From JAEHDI01 sp035455185 (GTDB lineage Bacteria > Acidobacteriota > Terriglobia > Bryobacterales > Bryobacteraceae), in the NCBI GenBank assembly GCA_035455185.1, contig DATIFQ010000168.1, positions 1 through 9,134 of the forward strand: DNA of 9,134 nt, given 5' to 3'. The position numbers and the translations under genes were made by a program. The notes under the pieces were generated by a model. The model saw only the letters and a program-made list of their open reading frames with translations, had not been told where the DNA came from and searched no databases. This document shows, piece by piece, positions 6,904 through 9,134 of this stretch (positions are counted from its first letter, which is position 1; each line of letters opens with the position of its first letter).

Positions 6904-7908
6904 TTAGGAACTCGGTCTCGGCCGGTATCCGGGCCGGGCGCGGATCCGATACTTCTTGCCCACGTCGGAGACGATCTCGACCGAGATCTTCCGGAAACCC
7001 TCGTTCGGATTCGGCGCGGGATAGTAGGTGACGGTGTAGGAGTTGCCCAGATCCTCGCGGATGGACTCGAATGCTTCCACCTGTTTTTGCCAGGTCTTCG
7101 CGAAGTACGCTTTGCCGCCGGTGCGGTTGCTGATGCGGCGGAAAACGGCGCTCGAGATCGGGTCCTTATTCACCTCGCTGGTCGAAATGACGTAGATCGG
7201 AATGCCCTCATCCTCGGCGACGGTCCTCACGTCGTCTGGAGCGACCATGCTGGCGTTGTCCGGGCCGTTGGAAAAGACGATGACGACTTTGCGGCCCGGC
7301 ACTTTGGCTGCGTCTCGCAGGCAGAGAAGCAACGCGTTGTAGAGCGCCGCGTCGTCGCCGGCCACCGCTTTCCGGAGCCCGAGAATCGCATTGTTGCGAT
7401 CCTGCGTCAGACTGGCGGCGCGCGACAGGTTCCGGCTGAAGGTGTACACGGCGACCGAGTCCGCACGGTCCAGGCCACGGACGAAATCGGCGATCGCATC
7501 GGAAGCGTACACAAAGCCGCGATACATATAGTTGCTGGTATCGAAGAGCACGAAGACGTTGGTGCCGACGAACGCATCGGGACGACGTTCAAGGGCGGCC
7601 TCCGGTTCAGCGGCGCCCTCCGGGACGATGATCGGGCGAGTGTTGCCGTCAGGCAGCACCTGAACAGCCGGCTTGCTGCCTTCGCCGAAAGTTGACACCT
7701 TCTGGACGATCCCGTCTTCCAAAATTCGGAAATCGCCCGGCTTCAGTCCGGTGATGTAACGTCCTCGGCTGTCGGTGATCGTGAAGGTGAGCACGACCAT
7801 GTCGACCTTCACTCGAAACACCGGCCTCTCCTGTGCCGGCAGGGACAGCGCGCCGCCGCACAGAGCCGCCGCGGCCCCCATCATTTTCCAATTTCGGCTG
7901 AGTTTCAC
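6904..7908 (-). CDS. Secreted VWFA-domain protein (VWFA-related Acidobacterial family)
   Basis: A protein of 334 aa. Residues 1-26 look like a Sec signal peptide: Lys/Arg, then a hydrophobic stretch (MMGAAAALCGGALSL), then a possible cleavage near LPA-QE. Residues 30-74 form the beta-rich N-terminal module typical of the family (VKVDMVVLTFTITDSRGRYI, then TGLKPGDFRILEDG). A von Willebrand A domain spans about 115-300. The expected MIDAS positions are altered: DTSNY at 123-127 where DxSxS is expected, Ala187 in the GDDAALY loop where Thr is usual, and SNGPDN where SDGxDN is usual. Metal binding may therefore be weak. The start is GTG at 7906-7908, chosen because a strong Shine-Dalgarno sequence precedes it and the signal peptide follows. 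Such proteins usually act outside the cytoplasm in adhesion or protein contacts; the ligand is unknown. It is codirectional with the cas operon but separated from it by 111 bp and a hairpin, so a role in CRISPR defence is doubtful. Confidence 0.85.
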   Translation of the reverse strand: MKLSRNWKMMGAAAALCGGALSLPAQERPVFRVKVDMVVLTFTITDSRGRYITGLKPGDFRILEDGIVQKVSTFGEGSKPAVQVLPDGNTRPIIVPEGAAEPEAALERRPDAFVGTNVFVLFDTSNYMYRGFVYASDAIADFVRGLDRADSVAVYTFSRNLSRAASLTQDRNNAILGLRKAVAGDDAALYNALLLCLRDAAKVPGRKVVIVFSNGPDNASMVAPDDVRTVAEDEGIPIYVISTSEVNKDPISSAVFRRISNRTGGKAYFAKTWQKQVEAFESIREDLGNSYTVTYYPAPNPNEGFRKISVEIVSDVGKKYRIRARPGYRPRPSS

Positions 7909-7914
7909 GCGATG

Positions 7915-7926
7915 CTCCTCCCCTCC
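7915..7926 (-). promoter_or_regulatory. Ribosome binding site that fixes the GTG start of the VWFA gene
   Basis: Read on the minus strand this is GGAGGGGAGGAG, ending six bases before the GTG at 7906-7908. It is the clearest Shine-Dalgarno sequence in the window, and it supports the GTG start over the ATG codons at residues 9-10, which would cut into the signal peptide. Confidence 0.75.
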
Positions 7927-7944
7927 GTGAGTTCCGTGCCCGAA

Positions 7945-9134
7945 CTATTCCAGCGACGCTTTCTGCTCACCGGCTATTTGCTGTCTGGCTTTAAGCCGAA
8001 TATCGTCACCGATGAGACGTAACGATCTGAGAACCGCCGGCCAATCCTCGAGGTGCGTGGCAAAGATCCGCTCCACGGTTTGTTGGGTCCACTCCGGGAT
8101 CAGGAAGTTGAGTTGCGATGGAGGCAGATGAACCTCGTCGGCGAGCGCCGCCCAGTACAGAGCGTTCGATTCCCAGCTTTCCGCCATGATCCGGCTCGAG
8201 TATCCCATCAGCGTGGGGAACGTGCGCAGATACAGCAATTCCGGCTGGTAGGAATTCGTCAGCGTGGGTTTCGGCGTACCGAACGCGCGGGAGACGAACG
8301 CGTAGTTGATGTGGTCCGGCGACTCAGCTGTAGCGCTCCGAATCGCTGCCGCCAGCGGTCCGGAGGAATCCTTGTCCCGGGCGAGAGCTTCTTTCGCCAC
8401 CATGAACAGCTCCGCCGGCGTGATAGCAGCCAGCGCCGCTCCCACGTCTCCCCTCTCGATCAGCCCGGCGACCTTGCCGACCCGCGCCGGCGTCGCCATC
8501 CGCGCCAGCGTCTCCAGGGTCACGGCGCGCCGTCCGGCGTCAAACGCCGATTCCGCGACCAGGGACTCCGCATAGCGCATGTGCAGCCCAACCCAGTGCA
8601 ATTGGGCGGGGCTCACGTTCCACCAGCGCGGGATCTTCGCACTCAGGATCATCTGCGGAACGAGGTCGCCCCAGATGAGCGCCTGTTCGCGGGTGGGAAT
8701 CATGAAATTCTGCTCCGCTTCCGCCAGCGCGTACGGCAGGCCCGTCAGTGAACCGACCAGCTTTCCGCCCGCGCTCGATGGCCAGCCGCTGCCATACACA
8801 TCTGTGGAGCGCCACGTGTGGTTCGCGCCCTGGATGCCGATGAAATCGTGGCTTCGTACAAACACCGGATTGGTCACCAGCAACTGCGCCCCAGGTGGAG
8901 TGTAGTGGATGTAGACGAGTCCCACCAGGGTGTCGCGAAGGAACGAGGCTAGCAGTCCTCGGGTCTCCCGCAACTTTCCACTGTCGGTCCCCACCCGCTC
9001 CAGCGTGGCACGCAAGTTCAGCTTGCGCTGGTTCTCGATGTGCCGCTCTGTCCAGTAGCCGAACGCGAAGGCATTCTTTTCCGTGGCGGTGAGCGAAGCC
9101 CGCGGCGATTCGATCTCGGCGGTGCGCGACGCAA
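7945..9134 (-). CDS. Hypothetical protein, 5' end cut off by window edge
   Basis: I do not recognise this protein. The frame is open from the TAG stop at 7945-7947 to the right edge, giving at least 396 codons. An internal TTG at 9013-9015 is a possible start, but the frame continues sensibly upstream of it (residues such as AFAFGYWTERHIENQRKLNL), so the real start is probably outside the window. The visible part is soluble-looking, with no clear membrane segment. It is rich in Trp, Tyr and Leu, with a block around VYIHYTPPGAQLLVTNPVF and a mostly helical C-terminal half. I see no Walker motif, no CARF-like pattern and no obvious catalytic triad. It lies 36 bp upstream of the VWFA gene on the same strand, so the two may share a transcript. 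That this is a real gene is well supported by the long frame; the function is unknown. Confidence 0.65.
   Translation of the reverse strand, partial: ASRTAEIESPRASLTATEKNAFAFGYWTERHIENQRKLNLRATLERVGTDSGKLRETRGLLASFLRDTLVGLVYIHYTPPGAQLLVTNPVFVRSHDFIGIQGANHTWRSTDVYGSGWPSSAGGKLVGSLTGLPYALAEAEQNFMIPTREQALIWGDLVPQMILSAKIPRWWNVSPAQLHWVGLHMRYAESLVAESAFDAGRRAVTLETLARMATPARVGKVAGLIERGDVGAALAAITPAELFMVAKEALARDKDSSGPLAAAIRSATAESPDHINYAFVSRAFGTPKPTLTNSYQPELLYLRTFPTLMGYSSRIMAESWESNALYWAALADEVHLPPSQLNFLIPEWTQQTVERIFATHLEDWPAVLRSLRLIGDDIRLKARQQIAGEQKASLE

Noticed and set aside
1..9134. tRNA, rRNA, insertion sequence or attachment site
   Set aside because: I saw no cloverleaf-like segment, rRNA motif, transposase or integrase frame, or paired direct repeats that would mark an inserted element.

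Overview
The window carries a complete type III-A (Csm) CRISPR effector operon, cas10/csm1-csm2-csm3-csm4-csm5. It sits in a run of nine genes all read from the minus strand, that is right to left. The GC-rich base composition and a secreted VWFA protein of the 'VWFA-related Acidobacterial domain' type suggest an acidobacterium, perhaps of the Solibacter/Bryobacter kind. This is an inference: the window has no rRNA or other phylogenetic marker.

Layout in transcription order (high to low coordinates). (1) 9134-7945: the 3' part of a protein I do not recognise, open to the right edge. (2) 7908-6904: a secreted von Willebrand factor A protein with a GTG start, a strong Shine-Dalgarno sequence and a degenerate metal site. 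(3) 6903-6793: a gap of 111 bp with a perfect hairpin. (4) 6792-1814: cas10, csm2, csm3, csm4 and csm5, packed with gaps of 3, 9 and 3 bp and one 4-bp ATGA overlap, so almost certainly one transcript. (5) 1752-859: a stand-alone ExeA/GspA-like AAA ATPase 61 bp after csm5. (6) 858-667: an intergenic region, less GC-rich than the genes, with GC hairpins. (7) 666-163: a small exported proline-rich protein made mostly of seven 17-residue repeats, encoded by a 51-bp tandem repeat. A strong hairpin follows its stop codon.

How the genes work together: Csm3 (RNase backbone), Csm4 (5' crRNA tag end, contacts Cas10), Csm2 (small subunit) and Csm5 (3' end) should assemble with Cas10 into a crRNA-guided RNA-targeting complex. 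The Csm3 catalytic Asp is present, so target RNA cutting looks intact. The Cas10 is short (491 aa). It keeps both palm domains and the GGDD cyclase motif but has no HD nuclease domain and no zinc-ribbon cysteines. Its expected output is therefore cyclic oligoadenylate signalling without Cas10 DNase activity.

The window contains no CRISPR array, no cas6, no cas1/cas2 and no recognisable CARF or SAVED effector or ring nuclease. The partners must lie elsewhere or be unusual. The flanking ATPase and the two exported proteins are the only local candidates for accessory roles, and that link is speculative.
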